Origin: Hyphomicrobium_A sp963812795 | Lineage (GTDB): Bacteria > Pseudomonadota > Alphaproteobacteria > Rhizobiales > Hyphomicrobiaceae | Assembly (NCBI GenBank): GCA_963812795.1 | Contig: CAWEWG010000009.1 | Coordinates: forward strand, 62,001-126,000 | Length of the DNA stretch: 64,000 nt | Direction: 5' to 3' | Shown here: positions 50,973 through 61,054 of the stretch, one piece after another | Layout of the letters: each line of letters opens with the position of its first letter | Numbering within the stretch: the stretch's first letter is position 1 | Notes under the pieces: model-generated | What the model saw: the letters and a program-made list of their open reading frames with translations, nothing else | Told to the model about the DNA's origin: nothing | Database searches by the model: none | Position numbers and translations under genes: made by a program

Positions 50973-51458
50973 ATGGTGAAGCGCTCGTTCGGCGCCATCT
51001 CGGTTCTGGTGGTTATCGCACCGCTGGTCGCCGGCGCCGCGACCCGCGAGCTCAAAACGGCCGACATCGCCGGGCGATGGTCGGGCACCAGCCATGCCGA
51101 GAAAAGCCGCAGCATTCTCACCCTCGATATCGTCGCCTGCGGCACTGGCTGGTGCGGCATCAAGGTCGAAGTCGGCGACAAATGCGGCGGCACTGCCCTG
51201 AAGTTGAATTCGGGCGTGGTCAAAGAGAACAACGGGCAATTCCAAGGTACGCTGTCTCTCATTCCCGGCACCGAGCCCTACACGATCCACGCCACGATCT
51301 TTCCGCCCGACGAAGGCAAGCCACTCGAAATGCAGGTCACTGGCGATACGGGTGGCAACTATCAGGCCCTGCGGCGTTCATTCCCCTTCGAGGCGGCGTT
51401 GGCGCGCGTGAAGGACGCCGTCTGCCGATCGCCGGCCACCGTCTCGTCGCTGCAGTAG
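50973..51458 (+). CDS. Secreted protein, paralogue 2 (beta-barrel-like)
   Basis: A 161-residue homologue of the previous gene, 25 bases downstream. It shares ADIAGRWSGTSHA, DIVACGTGWCGIKVEVGDKC, LSLIPGTEPYTIHATIF and YQALRRSFPFEAALARVKDA with the same Cys positions. Signal peptide KRSFGAISVLVVIAPLVAGA. Tandem duplication followed by divergence is the simplest reading. Confidence 0.8.
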   Translation: MVKRSFGAISVLVVIAPLVAGAATRELKTADIAGRWSGTSHAEKSRSILTLDIVACGTGWCGIKVEVGDKCGGTALKLNSGVVKENNGQFQGTLSLIPGTEPYTIHATIFPPDEGKPLEMQVTGDTGGNYQALRRSFPFEAALARVKDAVCRSPATVSSLQ

Positions 51459-51551
51459 CCTTCCCCGCGCCCCTTGTTCGCGCGCGTCGCGCCGGTCTAC
51501 CATCGGCGCGGGGAACGCGTCCGCCGCACGGGCGCCGAGCGGACAACGGGC

Positions 51552-52307
51552 ATGATCATCCTGCGCATCTTGGCCAACGCCGTCATCATGGCCGGCGAGG
51601 TGGCGGCCGTCGCCGCGCTCGCGGCCTTCGCCTTCTACTACCCGTTCGTGTTCGCCGGGGTCACGGCCGCCCTGAGCTTTGTCCTCGGCCTGCGGCTCGA
51701 GGTGGCGCGGCTGCGCTACGAGCTGCCGTTCTACTTCGGCGGCCTCGTCAAGCGCGGGACGATCTTCACGGTGCTCGTCGGCTCCTTCGAGGCGCTGTTC
51801 AAGGGCGTGCTGGCCGGCGTTGCCGCGCTGTTCACCTTCGCCGGGACCAACACCGATCGGTTATTTTGGGTCGCGGTGCTGTTCGGGTTGTGCGTTTACG
51901 CCGGCGCGGCGGTCCTGCGGCTCTTGTCGCTCCGCGCCGATGCGCTGCCATTGCGCTGGGGGTATTTTCGCCTGGCGCCGCCGCTCGGCCTCTTGTTCTC
52001 CGCCGGGCTGGCGCTGCTCACGGCCATGGCCGTCCTGCCCGCCGCGAACGTCACCGGCATCGGCTGGGACATCATCTTCAACACGCCGGCCGAGCCCTCG
52101 ATCGCGCAGGTCAGCGAGCTGTTCTTCCAGCTCAAGCAGGCGTTCGATGAGTTCATCGTCAAGGCGCTCGGCGTGTTCATGAGCGAGGAATGGGCGCGCC
52201 TCGTCGGCATCGTCATCAGCGTCAACGTGCTGTCGGGCTTCGTCAGCGCACTCTATGCCGCCATCATTTCAGGGGGCGTGCGCAAGGCCGAGGACGCGCT
52301 GCTGTGA
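51552..52307 (+). CDS. Integral membrane protein, unknown function
   Basis: A 251-residue protein with about six hydrophobic segments and polar loops (LRLEVARLRYELPFYFGGLV, GTNTDRLFW). The C-terminal end carries an amphipathic helix. A start upstream is possible but the Met at 51552 is favoured. It overlaps the next gene's start by four bases. Family not recognised. Confidence 0.65.
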   Translation: MIILRILANAVIMAGEVAAVAALAAFAFYYPFVFAGVTAALSFVLGLRLEVARLRYELPFYFGGLVKRGTIFTVLVGSFEALFKGVLAGVAALFTFAGTNTDRLFWVAVLFGLCVYAGAAVLRLLSLRADALPLRWGYFRLAPPLGLLFSAGLALLTAMAVLPAANVTGIGWDIIFNTPAEPSIAQVSELFFQLKQAFDEFIVKALGVFMSEEWARLVGIVISVNVLSGFVSALYAAIISGGVRKAEDALL

Positions 52308-52771
52308 GTGAGGGCCGGACCGACACCGGATCGCGCATCATTGGGGCGACGCCCCAGGCACTCTACGACGCGTTTCTCGATCCGCAGGCCGTGGCGCATT
52401 GGCGACCGCCGGCCGGCATGCGGGCGGAGATCTACAACTTCGATGCGCGCGAGGGCGGCGGCTATCGCATGGCGTTCATCTATCGGGGCGACGATCCGAC
52501 GGTGCGTGGCAAGACGACTGAGCACGCCGACGTCTTCGAAGGCCGGTTCGTGGAACTCGTCCCGAACGAGCGCATCGTCGAGCAGGCAACGTTCGAGAGC
52601 GACGATCCGATGTTCGCAGGCGTCATGACCGTCACGACCACCTTCAGAGTGGTGGCGGAGGGTACCGAGGTGACGATGGTGTGCTCAGACGTGCCTGAGG
52701 GCATCAGCGCGGCTGATCACGCGGACGGGATCGCCTCGACGCTGGCGAACCTCGCGGCCTATACCGAATGA
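52304..52771 (+). CDS. SRPBCC/AHSA1-like START-fold protein
   Basis: A 155-residue protein of the Bet v1-like ligand-binding fold: SRIIGATPQALYDAFLDPQA with AHWRPPAGMRAEIYNFDARE, and LAAYTE at the end. AHSA1-domain proteins often act in ligand binding or stress. It starts at GTG 52304, overlapping the previous stop by four bases, so translation is coupled. Confidence 0.85.
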   Translation: MSEGRTDTGSRIIGATPQALYDAFLDPQAVAHWRPPAGMRAEIYNFDAREGGGYRMAFIYRGDDPTVRGKTTEHADVFEGRFVELVPNERIVEQATFESDDPMFAGVMTVTTTFRVVAEGTEVTMVCSDVPEGISAADHADGIASTLANLAAYTE

Positions 52772-52786
52772 CCAAGCGCCCACGTC

Positions 52787-52812
52787 ATTCGCATAATATA
52801 TATTATGGAATG
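52787..52812. other. AT-rich palindrome between convergent genes
   Basis: CATAATATATATTATG (52792-52807) is a perfect 16-base palindrome with flanking CATTC and GAATG arms, giving a near-perfect longer dyad. It lies in the 93-base gap between the AHSA1-like gene and pepA, which read towards each other. It may be a terminator-like or protein-binding structure; its pure A/T core stands out in this GC-rich region. Confidence 0.5.
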
Positions 52813-52864
52813 TCGACATAAGTTAACGTGTGTTTACGGGAAGTTGCCAGTCTAGCGGAGCCGG

Positions 52865-54397
52865 CTACTTCTCGGCCTTCTCGTACTTGTCGGACACGAA
52901 CCGGTCGAGCAGCCGGACGCCCCAGCCGGCACCCCAGCTCGGGCTGATCTCCGACTTGGGTGCGTCCATCGCCGTGCCGGCAAGATCGATGTGCGCCCAG
53001 GGCGTGTCCTTGACGAAATACTTGATGAAGGCCGCCGCCGTGCACGCGCCCGCCCACCGGCCGCCGATGTTCTTGATGTCGCAATTCTTGCTCTCGAGCA
53101 TCTTGTCGTAGGCCTTGTCGAGCGGCATGCGCCACAGCTTCTCGCCCGTCTCGGCCGATGCTTCGAGCAGATCGGCGGCGAGCTTGTCGTCGTTGACGAA
53201 GAGGCCTGCGTACTCCTTGCCGAGTGCCACCATGATAGCGCCTGTGAGCGTCGCCAGGTCGATCATCAGCCGCGGCTTGAAGCGCTCCTGCACGTAGGAG
53301 ATGAGGTCAACGAGAACGAGACGGCCTTCGGCATCGGTGTTGAGGATCTCGACCGTCTGGCCGGAGTGCGCGCGCACGATGTCGCCGGGCCGCGTCGCCG
53401 CGCCCGAGGGCATGTTCTCGACGAGGCCGATGATGCCGATGACGTTGACGTTGGCCTTGCGCTCGGCCAGCGCCTGCATGGTGCCGACGACCGCGGCGGC
53501 GCCGCCCATGTCGCCCTTCATGTCCTCCATGCCGGCAGCCGGCTTGATGGAGATGCCGCCGGTGTCGAAGACGACGCCCTTGCCGATGAAGCAAAGCGGC
53601 TTGGCGCGCTTCGACTTGGCGCCGTGCCACTGCATGATGGCGACACGCGCCGGGCGTACGCTGCCCTGCGCGACAGCCAGCAGGGCGCCCATCTTCAATT
53701 CGGCGATCTGGTCGGCATCGAGGATCTCGACCTCGAGGCCCGAGCTCTCCAGCTCCTTGACTCGATCGGCGAACTCGACCGGCCCCAGCGCGTTGGCCGG
53801 CTCGTTGACGAGATCGCGCGCCGTGATGATGCCGTTGGCGACGGCTGCGTAGCGAGCGAAGGCGGCACGCGCCTTGTCGGGATCGGCGCAATGCACGACC
53901 AGCTTCTGCAGCGCGTCGGACCCGTTGCCGTTGTCGTCCTCGCTTGGGCGCTTGGTCAGGTACTTGCGGAACTCGTAGTGGCGCAGCGAGGCGCCGAAGG
54001 CGAGCATCGCGGCAATCGCCTCGGGCTTGGGACCGCCGGCTTCCGCCGCTTCGGCGATGAGGCTTGCCGTTTTCGTCTTGCGGGCGCCGATGGCGCCGCC
54101 CGCCGAGCCGCCGAGCAGCACCCAGTCGTTTTCGCTGAGCTCGCCCGTCTTGCCGCTGCCGAGCAGGATGACGCGGTTGACGCCGCCGAGGCGCGGCGGC
54201 GCCAGCACCTCCACCGTCGCCTTCTTGCGCCCCTTGTACTGTGCCGCTTCCGCCGCCTTGAGCAGCGCCCCGCCCGAGCGCTGGTCGAGATCGCGGCCGC
54301 GGCTCCCGAGCGCCACGTCATCGCCGGCGAGCACGAGGACGGTCGGCTCGAGGTCGGCGTTGAGCGGTTGAAAGACGATTTCGGGGCGGCTGGTCAT
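52865..54397 (-). CDS. pepA: Leucyl aminopeptidase
   Basis: A 510-residue M17 metallopeptidase. The N-terminal domain is variable; the catalytic core has GKGVVFDTGGISIKP, NTDAEGRLVLVD, EDMKGDMGGAAAV and LTGAIMVALGKEYAG, the zinc-site signature. It removes N-terminal residues from peptides. The Met at 54397 is chosen; the frame is open farther upstream but without support. It is divergent from lptF. Confidence 0.96.
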   Translation of the reverse strand: MTSRPEIVFQPLNADLEPTVLVLAGDDVALGSRGRDLDQRSGGALLKAAEAAQYKGRKKATVEVLAPPRLGGVNRVILLGSGKTGELSENDWVLLGGSAGGAIGARKTKTASLIAEAAEAGGPKPEAIAAMLAFGASLRHYEFRKYLTKRPSEDDNGNGSDALQKLVVHCADPDKARAAFARYAAVANGIITARDLVNEPANALGPVEFADRVKELESSGLEVEILDADQIAELKMGALLAVAQGSVRPARVAIMQWHGAKSKRAKPLCFIGKGVVFDTGGISIKPAAGMEDMKGDMGGAAAVVGTMQALAERKANVNVIGIIGLVENMPSGAATRPGDIVRAHSGQTVEILNTDAEGRLVLVDLISYVQERFKPRLMIDLATLTGAIMVALGKEYAGLFVNDDKLAADLLEASAETGEKLWRMPLDKAYDKMLESKNCDIKNIGGRWAGACTAAAFIKYFVKDTPWAHIDLAGTAMDAPKSEISPSWGAGWGVRLLDRFVSDKYEKAEK

Positions 54398-54815
54398 GCG
54401 TCGAGGCTCCAGGTGGCGTTGCGGGCAAAGGACGTCCCGCCGAGTTGCAATGCGCCACGCGGGAAGCAACTCCGCGCTAGACCCCGCCGCCGAGCAGGGA
54501 CCCAAGCCATGCATGGAAGGCAGGGAAGTCCGAAACGTCGGCATCCGAGCTAACCCGCGGGCGCCGTGCTGGCAAGCGAGGCAGGGCGAAACGGACATCA
54601 AGCCGCCGTGTTCGCCACCGCCGTTCCCCACTTGTTCGCCAAGGGCCGGTCCCGCGCCTCCCGGCGACTATCGAGCCAAGCCACCGTCGGCGCCACAGCG
54701 GCCAAGTGACTGGGGAAAAGCCGAATTTCCGCCACTGTAGCGTGGGACCAGGGCGTATGGGACGGGCCGGGGGGCCGGCATCCCGGCGGCGCCCTCTTAT
54801 TCGCACCTGGTCAGC
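54398..54815. other. Gene-free stretch between pepA and lptF
   Basis: About 418 bases between divergent genes. It includes GC-rich runs near 54760-54795 and presumably both promoters, but I could not point to clear boxes or operators. The pepA frame runs open into it on the minus strand, without recognisable coding content. Confidence 0.45.
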
Positions 54816-56030
54816 ATGACGATCTTCGAAAGGTATGTCTTTCGGCAGGCCGGGTCCGCGCTGCTCATCATCCTGTTGTCGCTGTCGAGCATCGTTTGGG
54901 TGGCGCTGGCGCTGCGCCAGCTCAACGTCGTGACCAGCCAGGGTCAGGACGTCTGGATGCTGATCAAGATGACCACCCTGGCGCTGCCCAACTTGATGGC
55001 CATCGTCGCCCCGTTCTCGCTGCTGATTGCCTCCATCCATACCCTCAACCGCCTCAACGGCGATTCAGAGCTGATCGTGCTGACGGCGTCCGGGGGCACG
55101 ATCTGGCGTGCGGCAAAGCCATTGATGGCACTCGCGCTGCTGGTGGCGCTGGGCGTCGCCTTCGTCAATCACATCGGCATGCCGTGGAGCCTCAAGATGC
55201 TGCGCCAGTACATCGTACAGGTGCGCGCCAACATCCTCACCCAGGTCATCCAGCCCGGCGCCTTCTCGAGCCCTGAAGAAGGGCTGACGTTCCACATTCG
55301 CGAACGTGAGCCGAACGGCGAATTGCTCGGCCTCATCGTCCACGACACGCGCAACAAAGAGCTCAATCAGTCCTATCTCGCCGAGCGCGGCGTCATCGTG
55401 CAGCGGCCGCCCTCGAACTTCATGGTGATGACCAAGGGGCACATCGTCCGCCGCACTGACAAGGACGAGCCGCCACAAATCATCGCCTTCGAGAAATACG
55501 CGGTCGATCTCGACCAGTTCGAGAAGAAGATGGACGAGGACGGCGAAGACTTGAAGCCGCGCGAGCGCTACCTCAGCGAGCTGCTCTACCCCGAAGCGAC
55601 CTCGGAGAGCTTCAAGAAGACGCCGGGTAAGTTCCGCGCCGAGTTGCATGAGCGATTCTCGAACCCGCTCTACCCCCTCGCCTTCGCCCTGATCGCTCTG
55701 GCGGCCGTCGGGCAGGCGCACTCGACCCGCCAGAACCGGGTTCAGCAGGTGGCATTGGCCGCCGTGCTGGCGGCGATGCTCCGCCTCGGCGGCCTTGCCC
55801 TCAACAACGTGGTCGTGCTCAACGAAGCGGCGACCCCGCTGCTCTATGCCCTGCCGCTGTCGGCGATGCTCGGCGCGCTGCTGCTGATGGAGCGGGCACG
55901 CCGCAAGCTGTCGACCTCGCGCTTCCCCGGCCTCATCTTCGACCCCATCGCCCAGACGTTCATGTTCATCATTGGCCTCATTCCGGGCTGGCGCCGTGCG
56001 GCACCCGGCGCATCCGGCGGGCGGAGGTGA
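54816..56030 (+). CDS. lptF: LPS export permease LptF
   Basis: A 404-residue inner-membrane subunit of the LptB2FG LPS transporter. Helices near both ends flank a periplasmic beta-jellyroll (about 110-270). The N-terminus TIFERYVFRQAGSALLIILL and LKPRERYLSELL fit the family. It drives LPS from the inner membrane. lptG starts five bases after its stop. Confidence 0.95.
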   Translation: MTIFERYVFRQAGSALLIILLSLSSIVWVALALRQLNVVTSQGQDVWMLIKMTTLALPNLMAIVAPFSLLIASIHTLNRLNGDSELIVLTASGGTIWRAAKPLMALALLVALGVAFVNHIGMPWSLKMLRQYIVQVRANILTQVIQPGAFSSPEEGLTFHIREREPNGELLGLIVHDTRNKELNQSYLAERGVIVQRPPSNFMVMTKGHIVRRTDKDEPPQIIAFEKYAVDLDQFEKKMDEDGEDLKPRERYLSELLYPEATSESFKKTPGKFRAELHERFSNPLYPLAFALIALAAVGQAHSTRQNRVQQVALAAVLAAMLRLGGLALNNVVVLNEAATPLLYALPLSAMLGALLLMERARRKLSTSRFPGLIFDPIAQTFMFIIGLIPGWRRAAPGASGGRR

Positions 56031-56034
56031 GCGC

Positions 56035-57129
56035 TTGATCGGCACCCCTACTCTCGGCCGCTACATCGGCATGCGCTTCCTGTTCGCCATCCTGGCGGTG
56101 TTCCTGCTTTGCTCGGTCCTGATCTACCTCATCGACTTCGTGGAGTTGTTGCGCCAATCGGGAAAGCAGGGTGAGGTGCCGCTGCTCACCCTGGCGCTGA
56201 TCGCGCTGCTGCGCCTGCCCGCCTACGCCGAATTCCTCATCGCCTTCGCGGTGCTGGTCGGTTCGATCACCGCACTGCTGCAATTGAGCCGCAAGAGCGA
56301 GCTGACGGTGATGCGCGCCGGCGGCATGTCGGCATGGCAGTTCCTGCGCCCGGGGATCATCGTCGCTTTCACCATAGGCTTGCTGGCGGTCGCCGTCTTC
56401 AACCCCATGGCGGCTGCCGGCCGCGATACGGCAGAAAAGATCTTCGCCGATGCGTTCGGCAGGGAAGGCAATCTGTTGCGCTCGCGCTCGGGCGCCTCCT
56501 GGCTGCGCCAGAACGGCACCGACGGCCAATCCGTCATCAGCGCCCTCTTGGCCACCAACAAGGGGCTGACACTGCACGCCGTTTCGATGTTCGTGTTCGA
56601 CGACGCGGGGCATTTCGTGGAGCGGGTGGACGGCAAGCGCGCCGACCTGCGCGAGGGCTACTGGGAGGTCCGCGAAGCCTGGGTGGTCCGCATCGGCCGC
56701 GAGCCCGAAAAGTTCGATATCTACCTCGTGTCCACATACCTTACACCCGATCGCGTCACCGACGCGCTCGGGACGGCCTTCTCGGTGTCGTTCTGGGAAA
56801 TGCCAGCGCTCATTGAAGTGGCTGAAAAGGCTAAACTTTCATCAGACCGCCTGCGCATTCAGTACGAGGCACTGATGTCAAGGCCTTTACTGTGCGCGGC
56901 AATGGTCCTTTTGGCGGCCACTGTGTCGTTACGGTCATTCCGCGGTGGTGGCATCCAGACTATGGTTATTGCAGGACTGGTGGGGGGGTTCGGCTTCTTT
57001 CTTGTTTCGGAAGTCTCCCGGCAAGTCGGCGTGGCTGGATTGACGTCCCCTTGGGCGGCGATCTGGTTGCCCGTGGTCCTCGTTGTGATTGTCTCGGCTA
57101 CGGTACTGTTACACCAGGAGGATGGCTGA
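56035..57129 (+). CDS. lptG: LPS export permease LptG
   Basis: A 364-residue partner of LptF. Helices (RYIGMRFLFAILAVFLLCS..., SVLIYLIDFVELLRQ) and the periplasmic jellyroll match the family, with VMRAGGMSAWQFLRPG as the coupling-helix region. Start TTG 56035 with GGAGG upstream. The lptD frame starts directly after its stop, so lptF-lptG-lptD are one operon. Confidence 0.94.
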   Translation: MIGTPTLGRYIGMRFLFAILAVFLLCSVLIYLIDFVELLRQSGKQGEVPLLTLALIALLRLPAYAEFLIAFAVLVGSITALLQLSRKSELTVMRAGGMSAWQFLRPGIIVAFTIGLLAVAVFNPMAAAGRDTAEKIFADAFGREGNLLRSRSGASWLRQNGTDGQSVISALLATNKGLTLHAVSMFVFDDAGHFVERVDGKRADLREGYWEVREAWVVRIGREPEKFDIYLVSTYLTPDRVTDALGTAFSVSFWEMPALIEVAEKAKLSSDRLRIQYEALMSRPLLCAAMVLLAATVSLRSFRGGGIQTMVIAGLVGGFGFFLVSEVSRQVGVAGLTSPWAAIWLPVVLVVIVSATVLLHQEDG

Positions 57130-59595
57130 GTGATGCGTCATACGCGGGCACCGCAAGAGGGTTGCGGATCGTCACGCGTCACCTGCGGGCGCCGGAAGGC
57201 TGCCCGCCGGGTGCGTTTGGCTATGCTCGCTGTCCTGCTCGCTTCGCTTGGCGCTGCTCACGCCGCACACGCTCAAGACCCATCAACGCTGGCACCCGAC
57301 GTCGCGAAATCGACATCGTTCCCCAAGCAGTCGATGGTCGGGCCCTCCCGCAACATCGACAAGTCGCAGCCGCTCTATCTGCAGGGCGACGAACTGATCT
57401 ACGACACCGGCGGCAACAAGGTGATCGCGCGCGGCAACGTCGAGATCTATTACAACAACTACATCCTGACTGCTGACCAAGTGGTTTACGACCAGTCGGC
57501 CAATACGCTGACGGCGGTCGGCAACGTCATGCTGAAGGAGCCGAACGGCAACATCGTCCGTGCCGACCGCTACACGCTCACCGACGATTTCCGCGACGGC
57601 TTCGTCTCGCAGCTGTCCATCGTCGCCGCCGACGACACGCGCATCGCCGCCGAGAAGGCGACGCGCCGCGGCGGCAACACGACCGTCTTCACCAATGGCC
57701 GGTTCACGCCTTGCAAAACCAGCGATGGCATGCCGCCGCTGTGGTGCTTGAGCGCCGCCACCGTTACCCACGACCAGGCCGCCGCCACCATCAGCTACCA
57801 GGACGCGCAGTTCGAGCTGTTCGGCGTGCCGATCCTCTACACGCCCTACTTCGAGCACGCCGACCCGTCGGTGAAGCGCAAGTCGGGCTTCCTGATGCCG
57901 CAGCCGACGATCTCGGACAACCTCGGCTACTCGACGACGATCCCGTACTACTTCGCGCTCGCCCCGAACTACGACTTCACGTTCTACCCGATGTACACCT
58001 CGCGCCAGGGTATCCTGTGGCAGGGCGAGTGGCGCCATCGCACTGAGAACGGCCAGTACTTCATCCGTGGCGCCGGCATCGATCAGGATGCGGACCGAAC
58101 TGCCCTCGAGCGATTGCCAGGATCGCGACCAGTACGAAGGCTGGCGCGGCAGCCTCGATACGAAGGGGCTGTTCAATCTCGGGAGCTGGTGGAAATTCGG
58201 CTGGGACATCACGACCGAAAGTCCGACGACGAGTTCCGGCGCTTCTACAAGCTCGACAACATCCTGTTGACCGACCGGGTCAATAAGATCTTCTTCGACG
58301 GTCTATCGGACCGCAATTATTTTGAGCTGGCTGCCTACGAGTTCACGGATCTCGGCTTTACGAACCCAGGAGCGTCAGAGACGAAGCAGTACGCTTACCC
58401 GATCATGGACTACAACTACGTGTTCGCCGACCCGATCCTCGGCGGCGAGCTCACGCTGGAACACCAATGCGCTGGCGCTCTCGAGCAATCAGAACCCGAC
58501 GATTTTTGCGCCGTTCGCCGACAGCAACCAACAAATGCAGTCGCATGGTTACCGAGCTGAACTGGCGCCGCCGCCTCACCGACCCCATCGGCATCACCTA
58601 CACGCCATTCGCGCAGCTGCGCGGCGACCTCTACCAGATCGACAATTACATCGATCCGCAAGCAACAACGAGCGCGCCGCTGGAGAATACCTCAGCTCGC
58701 CCGCGGCCTGGCTCTTGGTGGCGTGACGATCGCATACCCATGGGTGGCCAATAGCAGCTCTGGGTCACATGTCATCGAGCCGATCGGCCAGATCATCGGC
58801 CGCCAGGCGAACATCGATCAGAACAGCTGCCCAACGAGGACGCGCAGAGCCTCGTGTTCGACGACACGAACCTCTTCGAAGTGACCAAGTTCTCCGGCTA
58901 TGACCGGATCGAGATCGGCACACGCGCCAACGTCGGCCTGCAGTACACCTTCCAAGCGAACGACGGCGGCTATGCCCGCATCCTCGCCGGCGAGAGCTAC
59001 CATCTCGCTGGGACGAACCCCTACGCAGATCCCGGCAGGAATACGAACGGCCTGCCGGCATTCGACCCCGACAGCGGCCTGCAGACCGATCGCTCGGACT
59101 ACGTGCTCGGCGCCTACGTCGCGCCATGGAGCTTCATGCAGCTGATTTCGCAGTCCCGCTTCGATCAGTCGAGCTTCAATCTGCGCCGTCAGGATGCTGG
59201 GGCTCAGGTCACCCTCGGCCCAATCTATGCCAGTGCCGTTTATGCGTACCTCAGTGACGACCCGACCAACTTGGACCCGAGCGGCGGACTTACGGCGCAG
59301 GAAGACGTTTACGGCAGCTTCAATTTGCGCCTGACCGATCGCTGGAGCGTCGGTGCCGCCATGCGTTACGATATCGACGACGACCAGATCGCCTCCGACA
59401 TGTTCCAGGTGACGCTATGGCGACGAGTGTTTCGTGCTGACGGCGACCTATACCGACAACTACTACGTCAACCCGGATATCGTAGACGGCCAGACGCTGA
59501 TGCTGCGCTTCGAGCTGAAGCATCTTGGCGAGTTCGGCTATTCGACCGACGTGCTCAGCGGCACGGGCATCAGCGAGCAGCAGTCGGGTGGTTAA
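57130..59595 (+). pseudogene. lptD: LPS-assembly protein lptD, multiple frame breaks
   Basis: The N-terminus is intact: GTG 57130, signal peptide, OstA/LptD jellyroll (about 65-180: YLQGDELIYDTGGNKVIARG) and the first barrel part through GQYFIRGAGIDQD. The coding signal then changes frame near 58090, 58210, 58465, 58560, 58680, 58825 and 59415, yet LptD-like segments continue in order, e.g. GYDRIEIGTRANVGLQYTF and ELKHLGEFGYS, to a stop at 59595. Neighbouring lptG and surA are intact. Assembly indels or recent decay are both possible. Confidence 0.8.
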
Positions 59596-59611
59596 CCACT
59601 GACAGCCGCGT

Positions 59612-59627
59612 CCGCCCGTGCGGGCGG
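59612..59627. terminator. Possible hairpin after lptD
   Basis: CCGCCCG (59612-59618) and CGGGCGG (59621-59627) form a perfect seven-base stem with a TG loop, 16 bases past the last lptD stop. No T tract follows, so a terminator role is tentative. Confidence 0.35.
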
Positions 59628-59827
59628 CGGGTAGTGGTAAGTGCGTCCGGGCGTGTTTGGCCCTCCATACGCACGGCCGGCCACGGGACTGCCAATGTTT
59701 GCGTCGATAAGCGAGCCGACGTGCCGCCGGACCGCCCGGCCAGCTCGCGCGCCCGCGGGCCGAGCATGATGACTACGCGGCGCACCGCATGCTCTTCGGC
59801 TGCGGAACGCAACTGAAAGACGCTGCC

Positions 59828-61054
59828 ATGGCCTTTGTCCGATCGTCCCGGCACACCCGTCCGCAAGCGGACGGCGCCGGCGTGCGCGCGGCAGGCCTTC
59901 CGTGGGCGCTGGGCGCCACCCTCGCAATCTCCGCGCTTACTATCTCTCTTGCCACCCCTGGCGCGGTGCACGCGCAGCCGGCGGCTAAGCGCACGCAGAC
60001 CGCCAAGGCGACGCAGGACGAGCCGGCCAGCCGGCCGATCCAATCCATCGTCGCGCTGGTCAACGACGAGCCGATTACCGGCTATGAGATCGAGCAGCGT
60101 GTGGCGCTTTCCATGCTCGGCGCGCAGGACGTGCAGAAGAAGCTGCAAGCCAAGCTCAAGTCGCCGAACATGAACGAGCAGTTCAAGAACTTCGCCATGA
60201 AGCGGCTGCAGGCAAATCCGCCGAAGACGGAAGCGGAACAGCAGGCGCGCGTGCGTCAGTTGCAGGGCGAGTTCGTCGCCAGCATCAAGTCGCAGATCGA
60301 GAAAGAGTACGTGCCGACCGCGCGTAAGCAGGCGCTCGAGGAGCTCATCGAGGAGCGCCTCAAACTCCAAGAGGCCAAGAAGCTGACGGTCGTTGCCGCC
60401 GACGACGAAGTCGACCGCGTCATCAGCGGCATGGCCGAACGCAACAAGATGACTGCTGCCCAGTTCGCCGAGCACATTTCCAAGATGGGTGCCAGTATCG
60501 CCGCGATGAAGGAGCGCATCCGCGCCTCGCTGTCGTGGTCGGACGTCGTCCGCCGCAAGTTCGGGCATCAGATCACCGTCGCCACGCGTGACGTCGACCG
60601 CATGGTGGCCTCGGCCGACGCGCAGGACGATGTCGAGTTGAAGATCCACCGCATTCTGTTGTCGTTGCCGGTGCAGCAGGACCAGAAGAAACTCGCCCAG
60701 CGGATCAGCGATGCCGAACAGCTGCGCGGCAAGTTCTCCGGCTGCAAAGGCATGGAGACGATGGCGCGCGGCGTGCCCGGCGCCCGCTTCGACAATCTCG
60801 GCGATCGGCGGCCGACGAGCTTGCCGGAGCCGACGCGTTCTCTCCTCTTGAGCGCGCACGACGACGAGCTGCTGCCGGCCACCATCGGCGAGAACGGCGT
60901 CGAGCTGTGGGCGGTGTGCGGACGCAAGCTGGTCAAGGCGGCCGATTCCAAGCGCGAGACCGCGCAGAACGAGCTGCGCCAGAAAGAGTTTGAGATCCTC
61001 TCCAAGAAGCACCTGAAGGATCTCGTTACGGACGCTCATATCGAGTACCGCTGA
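59828..61054 (+). CDS. surA: Periplasmic chaperone SurA
   Basis: A 408-residue periplasmic chaperone/peptidyl-prolyl isomerase. The signal peptide is long (VRSSRHTRPQADGAG then a hydrophobic core ending in AVHAQP). The SurA N domain (VALVNDEPITGYEIEQRVAL) and a single, rather degenerate PPIC-like domain (DVELKIHRILLSL...) are seen. It helps outer-membrane proteins, including LptD, fold. The pdxA start overlaps its stop by one base. Confidence 0.9.
   Translation: MAFVRSSRHTRPQADGAGVRAAGLPWALGATLAISALTISLATPGAVHAQPAAKRTQTAKATQDEPASRPIQSIVALVNDEPITGYEIEQRVALSMLGAQDVQKKLQAKLKSPNMNEQFKNFAMKRLQANPPKTEAEQQARVRQLQGEFVASIKSQIEKEYVPTARKQALEELIEERLKLQEAKKLTVVAADDEVDRVISGMAERNKMTAAQFAEHISKMGASIAAMKERIRASLSWSDVVRRKFGHQITVATRDVDRMVASADAQDDVELKIHRILLSLPVQQDQKKLAQRISDAEQLRGKFSGCKGMETMARGVPGARFDNLGDRRPTSLPEPTRSLLLSAHDDELLPATIGENGVELWAVCGRKLVKAADSKRETAQNELRQKEFEILSKKHLKDLVTDAHIEYR

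Noticed and set aside
52991..54553. Plus-strand 520-residue open frame opposite pepA
   Set aside because: It lies fully antisense to the conserved aminopeptidase, and its sequence is an Arg/Ala/Asp-rich shadow typical of GC-rich DNA.
54398..54631. Extended N-terminus of pepA
   Set aside because: The upstream frame is open but reads as unrelated, Cys/Arg-rich sequence with no family support.
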